Shown: in pieces, positions 6,746 through 15,157 of the stretch | Position numbering within the stretch: the first letter of the stretch is position 1 | How the letters are laid out: each line of letters opens with the position of its first letter | Assembly: GCA_004295105.1 (NCBI GenBank) | Contig: SHNC01000261.1 | Coordinates: 1-45,528 of the forward strand | Direction: 5' to 3' | Length of the DNA: 45,528 nt | From: Betaproteobacteria bacterium | GTDB lineage: Bacteria > Pseudomonadota > Gammaproteobacteria > Burkholderiales > Rhodocyclaceae | Notes under the pieces: generated by a model | Told to the model about the DNA's origin: nothing | Databases searched by the model: none | What the model saw: the letters and a program-made list of their open reading frames with translations, nothing else | Position numbers and translations under genes: made by a program

Positions 6746-8224
6746 TCAGCCGAGCTCGATCGGCACGAAGATGCGGGCGTCGTGGCGCTGGATCAACAAC
6801 GCGACATGCTTGCCTGCACCGGCGAGCTGCTTGCGCAGTTCATCCGCGCTCGTGACCGGTCTGCCATTTACCGCGAGGATCACGTCGCCTTCCTCGATGC
6901 CCGCGCGCGCCGCGGGTCCGCTGGCGTCGAGCACCACCAGGCCACCCCGGGTTTCGGCCTCCTGCTGTTCCTGCGGGCTGAGCGGTCGCACGGCCACACC
7001 CAGGCGTCCGCGGTCGGTCGCCCCCGAATCCTCCGTCGCGACCTGTGCGGGCTGCATCTCGCCCACGGTGACGGTCACCGTGCGCGACTTGCCCTTGTGC
7101 CAGACTTCGAGCGCCACCGACTTGCCCGGCTGCATCGCCGCGACCCTGGGCGGCAACTCGGCGGAGGAGGCGACCGCCTGCCCGTCGAACTTCAGAATCA
7201 CGTCGCCGGCCTCCAGTCCGGCCTTGGCCGCCGGACTGTCCGCTTCCACCCGGCTGACGAGGGCGCCGTGCGCGCCGTCCAGGCCGAAGGATTCGGCCAG
7301 TCCCTGATTGACGTCCTGGATGGCGACGCCGAGGCGGCCGCGGATGACCTTGCCGTGGGCAAGCAACTGTTCCTTCACCTGCGCGGCGACGTTGATCGGG
7401 ATGGCGAACGACAGGCCCTGATAGCCGCCGGACTGGCTGTAGATCTGCGAGTTGATGCCGACGACCTCACCCTTCAGGTTGAGCAGCGGGCCGCCGGAAT
7501 TGCCGGGGTTGATGGCGACGTCGGTCTGGATGAAGGGCACATAGCCTTCATCCGGCAGCGAGCGCGACTTGGCCGATACGATGCCGGCGGTGACGCTGTT
7601 CTCGAAGCCGAAGGGCGAGCCGATCGCCAGGACCCAGTCGCCCACCTTCGTCTCCGACGGGTCGCCGAGCGGCACCGTCGGCAAGTCGTGCGCATCGATC
7701 TTGAGCACTGCGACATCGGTGGGCTTGTCGACACCCAGCACCCTGGCCTTGAATTCGCGCTTGTCGGTCAGTTTCACAGTCACCTGGCTGGCGTCGGCGA
7801 CGACGTGGGCATTGGTCAGGATCACGCCGTCGGCGCTGACGATGAAGCCCGAGCCCATGCCGCGCTTGATCTGTTCGCCCTGCGGAACGCGAAACTGCGG
7901 CCCGAAGCGACGCAGGAAGTCGTAAAAGGGATCGTTCGGGTCGATCTGGCCGAACGGCGAGTTGCCGCGGGCGCTGGTCTTCACCGTGCCTTCGACACTG
8001 ATGTTCACCACCGCCGGGCCATACCGTTCGACGATGCTCTGGAAGTTCGGCAGGGCGACCACGTTCGTCGTCGCGGGCGGCTGCGCCGGCATGGTTGCAG
8101 CCACGGCGGGCTGGCTGGATTCGGCGTGTGCGGTACCGGCGAATCGGGCGCCTTCATAGGCGCCGGCGAAGATGCTGGCGACGGCGGCGGCGAGAATGCT
8201 GAATTTGATTGCCTGAGCTTTCAT
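6746..8224 (-). CDS. HtrA/DegP-family periplasmic serine protease
   Basis: A 492-residue protease-chaperone with a signal peptide (about 1-34, cleavage near THA), a trypsin-like domain with catalytic triad His140 (TNAHVV), Asp170 (TDVAVL) and Ser243 (GNSGGP), and two PDZ domains (about residues 290-380 and 405-490). This is the DegP/DegQ/MucD arrangement; such enzymes degrade or refold damaged envelope proteins. It is the second HtrA in this window; the other (41743-43167) ends the sigma-E operon. This copy lies 77 bp downstream of a kinase gene on the same strand, suggesting control by that two-component system, like CpxR-controlled degP elsewhere (inference). No SsrA or frame disruption is seen; all key residues are intact. 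Confidence 0.95.
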   Translation of the reverse strand: MKAQAIKFSILAAAVASIFAGAYEGARFAGTAHAESSQPAVAATMPAQPPATTNVVALPNFQSIVERYGPAVVNISVEGTVKTSARGNSPFGQIDPNDPFYDFLRRFGPQFRVPQGEQIKRGMGSGFIVSADGVILTNAHVVADASQVTVKLTDKREFKARVLGVDKPTDVAVLKIDAHDLPTVPLGDPSETKVGDWVLAIGSPFGFENSVTAGIVSAKSRSLPDEGYVPFIQTDVAINPGNSGGPLLNLKGEVVGINSQIYSQSGGYQGLSFAIPINVAAQVKEQLLAHGKVIRGRLGVAIQDVNQGLAESFGLDGAHGALVSRVEADSPAAKAGLEAGDVILKFDGQAVASSAELPPRVAAMQPGKSVALEVWHKGKSRTVTVTVGEMQPAQVATEDSGATDRGRLGVAVRPLSPQEQQEAETRGGLVVLDASGPAARAGIEEGDVILAVNGRPVTSADELRKQLAGAGKHVALLIQRHDARIFVPIELG

Positions 8225-8301
8225 GTCGGCCTCCTGGTGCTGGAGCGGGCTGACCGTGCCCGCGACACCCGCAGCGTAGGGGTTGCCGACTTAACGCAAA
8301 C

Positions 8302-9660
8302 TTAAGGGGCGCGTGGGTCGATTCGAGACGCGGATGCGACGGGCGGGAAGCCGACCGCGACGCGCAGGCCGCCCAGCGGCGAGGTGTCGAGAACCAGCCG
8401 GGCGCCGTGGCGTTCGGCAATCCCACGCACGATGGCGAGCCCGAGCCCGCTGCCTGGCTCGTCCTGCCCGGCGCGGCGGTAGAAGCGGTCGAGCACGCGC
8501 TCCCGCTCGTCAGGCGGGATGCCGGGACCACTGTCGTCGACCTCGAGCCAGCAGCGCACGTCCGGCGTGCCGGCATCGCGCAGGCGAACGCCGACGTCGA
8601 TGCGTCCGCCTTCCGGCGTGTAGCGGATGGCGTTGTCGATCAGGTTGCCGACGAGGGTGCGCAGTGCCGCGGCATCGCCGTCGACGACGACTCCGTCGTC
8701 CAGCGTTGCGGCACCGAGGTCCATGTGCCGCCGATCGGCAAGCGCTGCGTGGTCGGCGAGGGCCTGGCGGGCGACCTCCGCCAGCGCGACACGGGTGCGC
8801 GCGGCTTGCGGCCCGGCTCCCGGCTCCTGCCGTGCGAGTGTCAGCAGTTGCTGCACCATGTGTGTCGCGCGCTGCAGTCCGGCACGCAGTTCGCCCAGCG
8901 CGGCACGGCGCGCATCGACATCAGCGGCGCGCTCGCACAACTGAAGCTGGATCTGCAGCGCGGCGAGCGGTGTGCGCAGCTCGTGCGCCGCATCGGCAAC
9001 GAAAGCGCGCTGCGCGGACAGCGCCTGCCCCAGCCGATCGAGCAGATGGTTCAACTCCTGCACCAGGGGCTGCGCCTCGTCGGGGACATGATCGGCGCGC
9101 AACGGCTCGAGCGAGTCCGGGCGGCGCGCGGCGACTTCACGTGTCAGGCGCTCGAGCGGCCGCAGGCCACGACCCACGAGGTACCAGATCAGCGCACCGA
9201 ACAGCGGGATCAGCGCCACGACCGGCATTAGCGTGCGCAACGCGGCGTCGGCGGCCATGCGGCTGCGCACCGACATCGGCTGGGCGACCTGAATCACGCG
9301 GTCGAGCAGCGGGGTCGAGAACACGCGCCAGTTGCCTTCGGTGGTCTTGACAGTGCTGTAGCCGAGCTGCGCGAGCGAGGGCAGGGTGCTGTGCGGTCGC
9401 GACAGATAGAGCTGCACGCCGCTGCGGTCCCAGATCTGGATGACGAAGTCCAGCGATTCCTCCGGTGCCGCCAGGGGGGCCGCCGTCGGGCGGCCGAACT
9501 GCTGGTCGCGCAGCGACAGCGCGAGCTGGCGCAACTGGTAGTCCATCAGGCCGTCGACCTCGGCGCGTGCAGCGATGTAGGTCGCCAGCCCGCCGAGCGC
9601 GAACACCACGACGAGGGCGCCGAGCAGGGACAGGAGCAGCGTGCGACGCAGCGATCTCAT
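8302..9660 (-). CDS. Sensor histidine kinase, QseC/PmrB-like
   Basis: The frame is open further upstream; the start at 9660 is preferred because AGGAAGAGG precedes it and the protein then opens with RSLRRTLLLSLLG, a standard first membrane segment (about 8-30). The 452-residue kinase has a periplasmic sensor region (about 33-142), a second membrane helix (about 145-163), a HAMP linker, the H-box FVADAAHELRTPL with His226, and the ATP-binding boxes NLIDNAIRY, DDSGPGIP and GSGLGLAIV. It sits 85 bp after its response regulator. Alternative start at 9708 would add 16 basic residues. The stimulus is unknown; the downstream HtrA gene suggests an envelope-related one. Confidence 0.93.
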   Translation of the reverse strand: MRSLRRTLLLSLLGALVVVFALGGLATYIAARAEVDGLMDYQLRQLALSLRDQQFGRPTAAPLAAPEESLDFVIQIWDRSGVQLYLSRPHSTLPSLAQLGYSTVKTTEGNWRVFSTPLLDRVIQVAQPMSVRSRMAADAALRTLMPVVALIPLFGALIWYLVGRGLRPLERLTREVAARRPDSLEPLRADHVPDEAQPLVQELNHLLDRLGQALSAQRAFVADAAHELRTPLAALQIQLQLCERAADVDARRAALGELRAGLQRATHMVQQLLTLARQEPGAGPQAARTRVALAEVARQALADHAALADRRHMDLGAATLDDGVVVDGDAAALRTLVGNLIDNAIRYTPEGGRIDVGVRLRDAGTPDVRCWLEVDDSGPGIPPDERERVLDRFYRRAGQDEPGSGLGLAIVRGIAERHGARLVLDTSPLGGLRVAVGFPPVASASRIDPRAP

Positions 9661-9745
9661 CGGCCTCTTCCTGCGGGCGGACAGCATCCTCGCCATGAGC
9701 GACCGCATGGGCATGGCGGGACAGCGGCGACGGAACGGGCGCAGC

Positions 9746-10408
9746 TCATGCCTGCACCGGCAGGTAATAGCCGACGCCGCGCAGATTGCGCACCCACTCG
9801 GCACCCAGCTTGCGTCGCAGCGCGTGGATATGTACTTCGACCGCGTTGCTTTCCACTTCCTCGTCCCAGCCGTACAGGCGTTCTTCGAGTTGAGCGCGCG
9901 AAAGCGGCTTTCCGGGCTGCTCAAGCAGCGCGCAGAGCAGCGAGAATTCGCGTGCCGAGAGGCGAATCGGCTCGCCATGAAGCGTCACCGTGTGCGCGGC
10001 GGGATCGACCTGCAGGGGCCCGAGTGTGATCGTCGGCGCCGCGGCGCCGCGTTGGCGGCGGAGCAGGGCACGCACCCGCGCGCCGAGTTCGTCGAGGTCG
10101 AAGGGCTTGACGAGATAGTCGTCGGCGCCGGCATCGAGACCGCGGACGCGGTCGGCGACCGCGTCGCGGGCGGTGATCACCAGCACCGGCAGCGTATTGC
10201 CGCCGGCGCGCAGGCGCTGCAGCAGCGCGATGCCGTCGCGCCGGGGCAGACCGAGATCGAGCAGCAGCAACTCGTAGGGGTTGTCGGCAACGGCAAGTTC
10301 GGCAGCGACGCCGTCGCGCACCCAGTCGACCGTGTAGCCTTCACCGCGGAGAGCCTGCTGCACGCCGGCACCGATCATCGGGTCGTCTTCGATCAGGAGC
10401 AGGCGCAT
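9746..10408 (-). CDS. OmpR-family response regulator, QseB-like
   Basis: A 220-residue regulator: receiver domain with EDD at 7-9, phospho-acceptor Asp51 (LLLDLGLP) and the LVKPF lysine, then a winged-helix DNA-binding domain ending VRNLRGVGYYL. It is the first gene of a minus-strand set: regulator, kinase, HtrA protease, unknown secreted protein. It is divergent from the exported SRPBCC gene (start 10481), with only 72 bp between the starts, so the two promoters must overlap and may share control. The regulon is not readable from the sequence. Confidence 0.95.
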   Translation of the reverse strand: MRLLLIEDDPMIGAGVQQALRGEGYTVDWVRDGVAAELAVADNPYELLLLDLGLPRRDGIALLQRLRAGGNTLPVLVITARDAVADRVRGLDAGADDYLVKPFDLDELGARVRALLRRQRGAAAPTITLGPLQVDPAAHTVTLHGEPIRLSAREFSLLCALLEQPGKPLSRAQLEERLYGWDEEVESNAVEVHIHALRRKLGAEWVRNLRGVGYYLPVQA

Positions 10409-10480
10409 CGGGTTCCGACATCAGCAACGTGGGTTAGCATTGCATCAGGGTACGCCGAAACACCGTCGGACGAGAACATC

Positions 10481-11041
10481 ATGAATTCAGCCAGGAATGC
10501 CCTTGTCGGCCTGCTGCTCGGCGTGTCGATGATCGCGTCCGCGATGGCGGCGGAGGGCGCCTTCGTCGCCGATCGCGATGTGCGCGTGCAACGCGCCGGC
10601 GACCATTTCACCGTCGACATGGTTGCGCATGCGCCGGTCGCGGCGGCGCAGGCCTGGGCGGTGCTGACCGATTTCGAGCATATGGCCGACTTCATGCCCA
10701 ACCTGACCGCGAGCGAAGTGCTCGAGCGCAACGGCGAGGTCGTCAGGATCAGGCAGGCGGGGGTGGCGCGCTATGGGCTGTTCTCGGCGCGGTTCGACTT
10801 CGTGCGCGAATTCACGCTCCGTCCGTCGCAGGAGATCCGCGCGCACAGCACCGGTGGCAACGTCCGCCGCATGGACAGCGTGATGCGGCTGACGCAGGAC
10901 GAGGTCGGCACCCGGCTCGAATATCACGCGGAGGTCGAACCCGACTTCTGGCTGCCACCGCTCATCGGCCCGGCTTTCGTCCGCCACGAAACCGCCGAGC
11001 AGTTCTCGGCCATGATCCACGAGATGGTGCGCCGGCGGTGA
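10481..11041 (+). CDS. Exported SRPBCC/START-like (polyketide cyclase-type) protein
   Basis: The start at 10481 gives a signal peptide (MNSARNALVGLLLGVSMIASAMA, cleavage near residue 23); an open frame continues far upstream but only as antisense to the regulator gene. The 186-residue product has the SRPBCC/START shape: HAPVAAAQAWAVLTDFEHMADFMPNL at about 50-75, the helix-grip start of such hydrophobic-pocket domains, then antiparallel beta strands and a long C-terminal helix (about 160-184). The family binds lipids or hydrophobic ligands; being exported suggests a periplasmic lipid-binding role, which is inference. It is divergently placed from a two-component regulator. Confidence 0.82.
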   Translation: MNSARNALVGLLLGVSMIASAMAAEGAFVADRDVRVQRAGDHFTVDMVAHAPVAAAQAWAVLTDFEHMADFMPNLTASEVLERNGEVVRIRQAGVARYGLFSARFDFVREFTLRPSQEIRAHSTGGNVRRMDSVMRLTQDEVGTRLEYHAEVEPDFWLPPLIGPAFVRHETAEQFSAMIHEMVRRR

Positions 11042-11104
11042 AGCGAGAGGCCGGCGGCGCGGCGGCCGCGATTCCGGCGGTAGGCCCGCCTTGCGGGCAT
11101 CGCC

Positions 11105-12679
11105 TCAGGACGTCTTGCGGACCTTGTAGAAGGTGAAGTTGCGTCCGACATGCACGACCTGCAGCAGGTCCGACGCCGGGTTGGCGGAGTCGTCGGGGTC
11201 GGTGCCGAGCACGACCAGGTAGTCGTAGAAAGCCGGCCACCGGTCCCAGTAATGCGCGTCGCCGTCGGCGGCAGCGACGTGGGCTGCAAGGATCACCTGG
11301 CTGATGGTGGGCGTTTCGCCATCCTCGGTATCGACGTTGTCGCGATAATCGGCGCGCGCGTGCAGGATCTGCTTGCCCGGAACCACGAACAGCCGTGACA
11401 CCAGCGCCGAGCGCTCGATGACCGCCAGCGCAGGCGTGTGCGACAGTGCGGCGTCGATGGCGCCATCGGGAAGGTTGTCGGCCTGGGCGACGAGCAGCCG
11501 CGAGCCGGGCGCCATCGCATGGATCGAATTCCTGAGTTCGAGCAGGGGTTGGGAGATCGACGCCCAGTTCACCGACACATCGACCACGCGGAAGGCGATC
11601 GTCGCGAGGCAGATGGCGAAGAATGCGTTCTGCCCCTCCAGCTTGCGCAGATCGGTGGAAATGAAGCCGAGGGTCAGGAAGAAGATGCCCACCACCAGGC
11701 GTTCATCGGCCATCCACGAGCCGAAGGCCATGCGCGGCATGGCGAGGAAGGCGACGGTGAGTACGCCCGCGACGATGAGGCCGGCGCGGTGGAAGCGGAC
11801 GAGGCCGCGGCGGATGGCCACGGCGATGGCGCCGCCGATGAGGATCAGGAAGGGGATGTCGACCACGTCCGAATAGACGGACAGGAAGCGTGTGACGGCC
11901 TCGAGCTTGCCCTGGGCTTCCCAGACGTTATCGTGCGCCAGGCCCCAGGTCGGACTGTGCAGCAGCAGGTAGAGGAAAGGCAGGAAGGGCAGCCCGAGGG
12001 CGAGCGCGCTCGCGAGCAGTTGCCTCGCTCGGCGCGGCTCTTGCCCCGCTAGTCGCCAGGCCTCGAAACTGGCGATGGCAAGGCCGTACAGACCGAGCGC
12101 CGACAGATGGCAGACATACAGGATTGCGCAGAAGGCGAGGCTGCAGAGTGTGCGCAGCGCCGGCCCGCGCTCGGCCAGTTTCACCCAGGCAGCCAGTCCG
12201 AAGATGGCGACGCCAACGCCGAACAGGTAGTTCATCAGGCCGACGAACAGAAAGCCGTTATAGACGAACAGGCCACCGACGAGCGGCCACGCGGACCACG
12301 CCCCGTAGAGCGTGCGATGCAGGACCATGGGACCCAGCAGCAGCAGGAGCATCGTCAGGCCGATGAAGACGCGGCCCGCGGTGTATATGCCCAGCCATGA
12401 CGCCAGTGTCGGCACCGTCAGGTCCATGATCAGATTGGGGATCGGTGCCCATGCCGTCTCGTAATAGCCCGACAGCCATTCATTGCCCGGGATCTGCGCC
12501 AGCGCGAACATCCGCGCAAGGTGGTTGGGATAGTCCTCGAGGGGGGGAACCAGCGTGTATACGAGCGGAACAAGAATCAGCACGGCGACCAGGAGGGTCT
12601 GCTTGGCGATGACCCAAGGCCGTTCGGCCCGCAAGTCGGCCGAAAAATGAGGATGCGCGAGACTTCTGATGCCGGACAC
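11105..12679 (-). CDS. Polytopic membrane protein, possibly GT-C-type glycosyltransferase
   Basis: A 524-residue protein starting with GTG, with about ten hydrophobic segments spread over residues 25-370 and a soluble C-terminal domain of about 140 residues. The first external loop holds PPLEDYPNHLAR (about 45-56); an acidic pair in the first loop of a multi-span protein is the hallmark position for GT-C glycosyltransferases that use lipid-linked sugars, though I cannot prove membership. The C-terminal part (LLVAQADNLPDG, YWDRWPAFYDYLVVLG) resembles the extracytoplasmic domains of large sugar-transfer proteins. It is convergent with the SRPBCC gene and follows the ald gene on the other side in the same direction with a 61-bp gap. 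The start codon has only a weak ribosome-binding site. Confidence 0.7.
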   Translation of the reverse strand: MSGIRSLAHPHFSADLRAERPWVIAKQTLLVAVLILVPLVYTLVPPLEDYPNHLARMFALAQIPGNEWLSGYYETAWAPIPNLIMDLTVPTLASWLGIYTAGRVFIGLTMLLLLLGPMVLHRTLYGAWSAWPLVGGLFVYNGFLFVGLMNYLFGVGVAIFGLAAWVKLAERGPALRTLCSLAFCAILYVCHLSALGLYGLAIASFEAWRLAGQEPRRARQLLASALALGLPFLPFLYLLLHSPTWGLAHDNVWEAQGKLEAVTRFLSVYSDVVDIPFLILIGGAIAVAIRRGLVRFHRAGLIVAGVLTVAFLAMPRMAFGSWMADERLVVGIFFLTLGFISTDLRKLEGQNAFFAICLATIAFRVVDVSVNWASISQPLLELRNSIHAMAPGSRLLVAQADNLPDGAIDAALSHTPALAVIERSALVSRLFVVPGKQILHARADYRDNVDTEDGETPTISQVILAAHVAAADGDAHYWDRWPAFYDYLVVLGTDPDDSANPASDLLQVVHVGRNFTFYKVRKTS

Positions 12680-12740
12680 GTCAGGGGCCTTGGTCGAACG
12701 TTGAGCGGGAATATGTCGCCGGGCGCGGCGCGGCCGTGCC

Positions 12741-13829
12741 TCAGATGCTCTCGAGAACCTCGGCTACCGCAGGGTGCATGACTTTACCACTGTGCACGTT
12801 CAGTCCGGCGGCCAGATGCCGGTCGTCCTCCATCGCCTTCTTCCAGCCCTTGTCGGCCAGCGCCAGGACGAAGGGGAGCGTGGCATTGTTGAGGGCAAAG
12901 GTGGAGGTGCGGGCAACTGCGCCCGGCATGTTGGCGACGCAATAATGGACGATGCCATCGACGACGTAGGTCGGGTCGGCGTGCGTAGTCGCGCGGCTGG
13001 TCTCGAAACAGCCGCCCTGGTCGATCGATACGTCGACGAGGACAGATCCTGGCTGCATGCGGGCGAGCCATTCGCGCGGCACGAGGCGTGGCGTGCGCGC
13101 GCCGGGGACCAGCGCGGCGCCGATGACCAGATCCGCCTTCAGCACCAGCGCTTCTATCATGCCGGCGGTGGCGTGGCGGGTGCCGATGGTGCCGGCGAAG
13201 AGTTCGTCCAGCCGGCGCAGGCGGTCGATCGACGGGTCGGCGATGATCACGTCCGCGCCCATGCCGATCGCCATCCGTGCCGCGTTGTAGCCGACCACGC
13301 CACCGCCCAGGATCACGACCTTGCCCGGTGCCACGCCGGGCACCCCGCCCAGCAGGACGCCGGAGCCGCCGCGTGGCCTTTCCAGATAGGTGGCGCCGGC
13401 CTGAATCGCCATGCGCCCGGCAACTTCACTCATCGGTGCGAGCAGCGGCAGGCCGCCCGACGGGCTGGTCACGGTCTCGTAGGCGATGGCAGTGGTGCCG
13501 GCGTCGAGCAGTAGCCTGGCCTGCTGCGGGTCGGCGGCGAGATGAAGGTAGGTGAACAGCACCTGATCGGCGCGCAACTGCCTGCATTCGTGCGGCTGCG
13601 GTTCCTTCACCTTGATGATCAGCTCTGACCGTGCAAAGACTTCCTCCGGCGTATCGGCAAGGTCCGCGCCGGCGGCCAGATACTGGTCGTCTGCGAGTCC
13701 GATGGCTGCGCCGGCGCCGTTCTGCACCAGCACGCGGTGACCGTGTGCGACCATTTCGCGGACACTGTGCGGCGTCGCGCCGACACGGTATTCGTGCGTC
13801 TTGATCTCCTTCGGGACACCGATGCGCAT
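12741..13829 (-). CDS. ald: Alanine dehydrogenase
   Basis: A 362-residue NAD-dependent enzyme that interconverts L-alanine with pyruvate and ammonia. The N-terminal MRIGVPKEIKTHEYRVGATP segment, the LIIKVKEPQ lysine region, the SEVAGRMA stretch, the Rossmann glycine motif VVILGGGVVGYNAARMA, and the DVSIDQGGCFETSRATTH signature are all present. The start is set at the ATG at 13829, which gives the canonical N-terminus; GGAGG is 13 bases upstream, further than usual. It begins 8 bp after the moaA stop and is probably co-transcribed with it, an unusual pairing with no obvious metabolic link. Confidence 0.95.
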   Translation of the reverse strand: MRIGVPKEIKTHEYRVGATPHSVREMVAHGHRVLVQNGAGAAIGLADDQYLAAGADLADTPEEVFARSELIIKVKEPQPHECRQLRADQVLFTYLHLAADPQQARLLLDAGTTAIAYETVTSPSGGLPLLAPMSEVAGRMAIQAGATYLERPRGGSGVLLGGVPGVAPGKVVILGGGVVGYNAARMAIGMGADVIIADPSIDRLRRLDELFAGTIGTRHATAGMIEALVLKADLVIGAALVPGARTPRLVPREWLARMQPGSVLVDVSIDQGGCFETSRATTHADPTYVVDGIVHYCVANMPGAVARTSTFALNNATLPFVLALADKGWKKAMEDDRHLAAGLNVHSGKVMHPAVAEVLESI

Positions 13830-13837
13830 GGCGGACG

Positions 13838-14917
13838 TCAGCCTCCGATGTAGGACATTTCGATCTTGCGCGCGGCGGCGGTAGCGGCGGTGCGGATTTC
13901 CGAGTAACGGTCCTCGCGCTGGCGCCATACAGCGGCGATCGCGGCGTGCAGGCGTTCGTCGTCGGCACCTGCGCGCAGCAAGGCGCGCAGGTCGTGGCCG
14001 TTCTGCGCGAACAGGCAGGTGTAGAGCTTGCCTTCGGTAGACAGGCGCAGGCGGGTGCATGTCGAGCAGAAGGCGTGGGTAACGGAGGAGATCACGCCGA
14101 TCTCGCCGGCGCCATCCCTGTAGCGCCAGCGCTCGGCGACCTCGCCTTCGTAATTGGGGTCGATGGGTTCCAGCGGAAACAGGCGGTCGATGCGTGCGAC
14201 GACCTCGCGCGAGGGCAGGACCTCGTCCATCTTCCAGCCGTTGGAACTGCCGACATCCATGAACTCGATGAAACGCAGGATATGGCCGCTGTGGCGGAAG
14301 TGATTCGCCATCGCCTCGATGCCCTGGTCGTTGGTGCCGCGCTTGACCACCATATTCACCTTGACCGGTCCCAGGCCGGCATCCCGCGCGGCGGCGATGC
14401 CGTCGAGCACGCGCGCCACCGGGAAGTCGGCATCGTTCATGCGGCGGAAAGTCGGGTCGTCGAGCGCATCGAGGCTGACGGTGACGCGATGCAATCCGGC
14501 CGCCTTCAGGCCAGGAGCCAGCCTGGGCAGCAGCACGCCATTGGTGGTGAGGGTCAGTTCTACGCCGTCGAGTCCGGCCAGCATCTCTATCAGCCGGGGC
14601 AGATCCTTGCGCAGCAGCGGCTCGCCGCCAGTGATGCGGATCTTGCGCACACCCTGGGCCACGAAAAGGCGCGCGACGCGGGTGATCTCCTCGAAGCTCA
14701 GCAAGGCCTCGCGGGGCAGGAAGGGGTAATCGTGGCCGAATACCTCGCGCGGCATGCAATAGATGCAACGGAAATTGCAGCGGTCGGTGACCGAGATGCG
14801 CAAGTCCCGCAGGCTGCGGCCGCGCCGGTCGAGCAGCGGACCGTCCACCGCAAGAGGCGCGGTGACTTCGGGCAGCAACGGGGACGTCGCCGCGTCGCGA
14901 ATGGGGATGACTCTCAT
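13838..14917 (-). CDS. moaA: GTP 3',8-cyclase MoaA (molybdenum cofactor synthesis)
   Basis: A 359-residue radical-SAM enzyme that, with MoaC, converts GTP to cyclic pyranopterin monophosphate. The N-terminal [4Fe-4S] motif CNFRCIYC has Cys47, Cys51 and Cys54; the SAM-contacting TGGEPLL follows. The C-terminal cluster cysteines are in CSTCTRLRL and LYTCLFA, and the chain ends in the catalytically important Gly-Gly (YIGG). The first 30 residues are a non-conserved extension. No other moa or mo genes lie nearby in this window. Its leader carries hairpins described separately. Confidence 0.95.
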   Translation of the reverse strand: MRVIPIRDAATSPLLPEVTAPLAVDGPLLDRRGRSLRDLRISVTDRCNFRCIYCMPREVFGHDYPFLPREALLSFEEITRVARLFVAQGVRKIRITGGEPLLRKDLPRLIEMLAGLDGVELTLTTNGVLLPRLAPGLKAAGLHRVTVSLDALDDPTFRRMNDADFPVARVLDGIAAARDAGLGPVKVNMVVKRGTNDQGIEAMANHFRHSGHILRFIEFMDVGSSNGWKMDEVLPSREVVARIDRLFPLEPIDPNYEGEVAERWRYRDGAGEIGVISSVTHAFCSTCTRLRLSTEGKLYTCLFAQNGHDLRALLRAGADDERLHAAIAAVWRQREDRYSEIRTAATAAARKIEMSYIGG

Positions 14918-14956
14918 GGCAAACGGCGCTTGTCGTTGCAGATCGCGTGATCGTCC

Positions 14957-14989
14957 GCCCGGCGGGCATACGATGCCTTGTCCGGCATC
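14957..14989 (-). promoter_or_regulatory. Paired hairpins in the moaA leader
   Basis: Reading the minus strand, GATGCC-GGACAA-GGCATC (14989-14972) is followed by a compact GCCCG-G/C-CGGGC hairpin (14967-14957), about 40 bases before the moaA start. A structured leader before a Moco gene invites comparison with the Moco riboswitch, but I do not recognise its consensus here. Confidence 0.3.
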
Positions 14990-15157
14990 AATCGATGCGG
15001 TTCTCACAGGACGTGGACCACTACGCCGGACAATGATTCGATTATCGGCAGGCGCGCGGGGGCGTGCAAGGCGCTTGCCCTCGGTCGCGCTTGGGGTAAA
15101 GATGATGAGCACGTCACGGCGTACCGCCTCCTTTCTCGGCATCCGGAGAACAACAAC

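Noticed and set aside
6266-8305. A 679-codon plus-strand frame opposite the HtrA gene
   Set aside because: Antisense to an intact protease with full catalytic triad; composition is that of a shadow frame.
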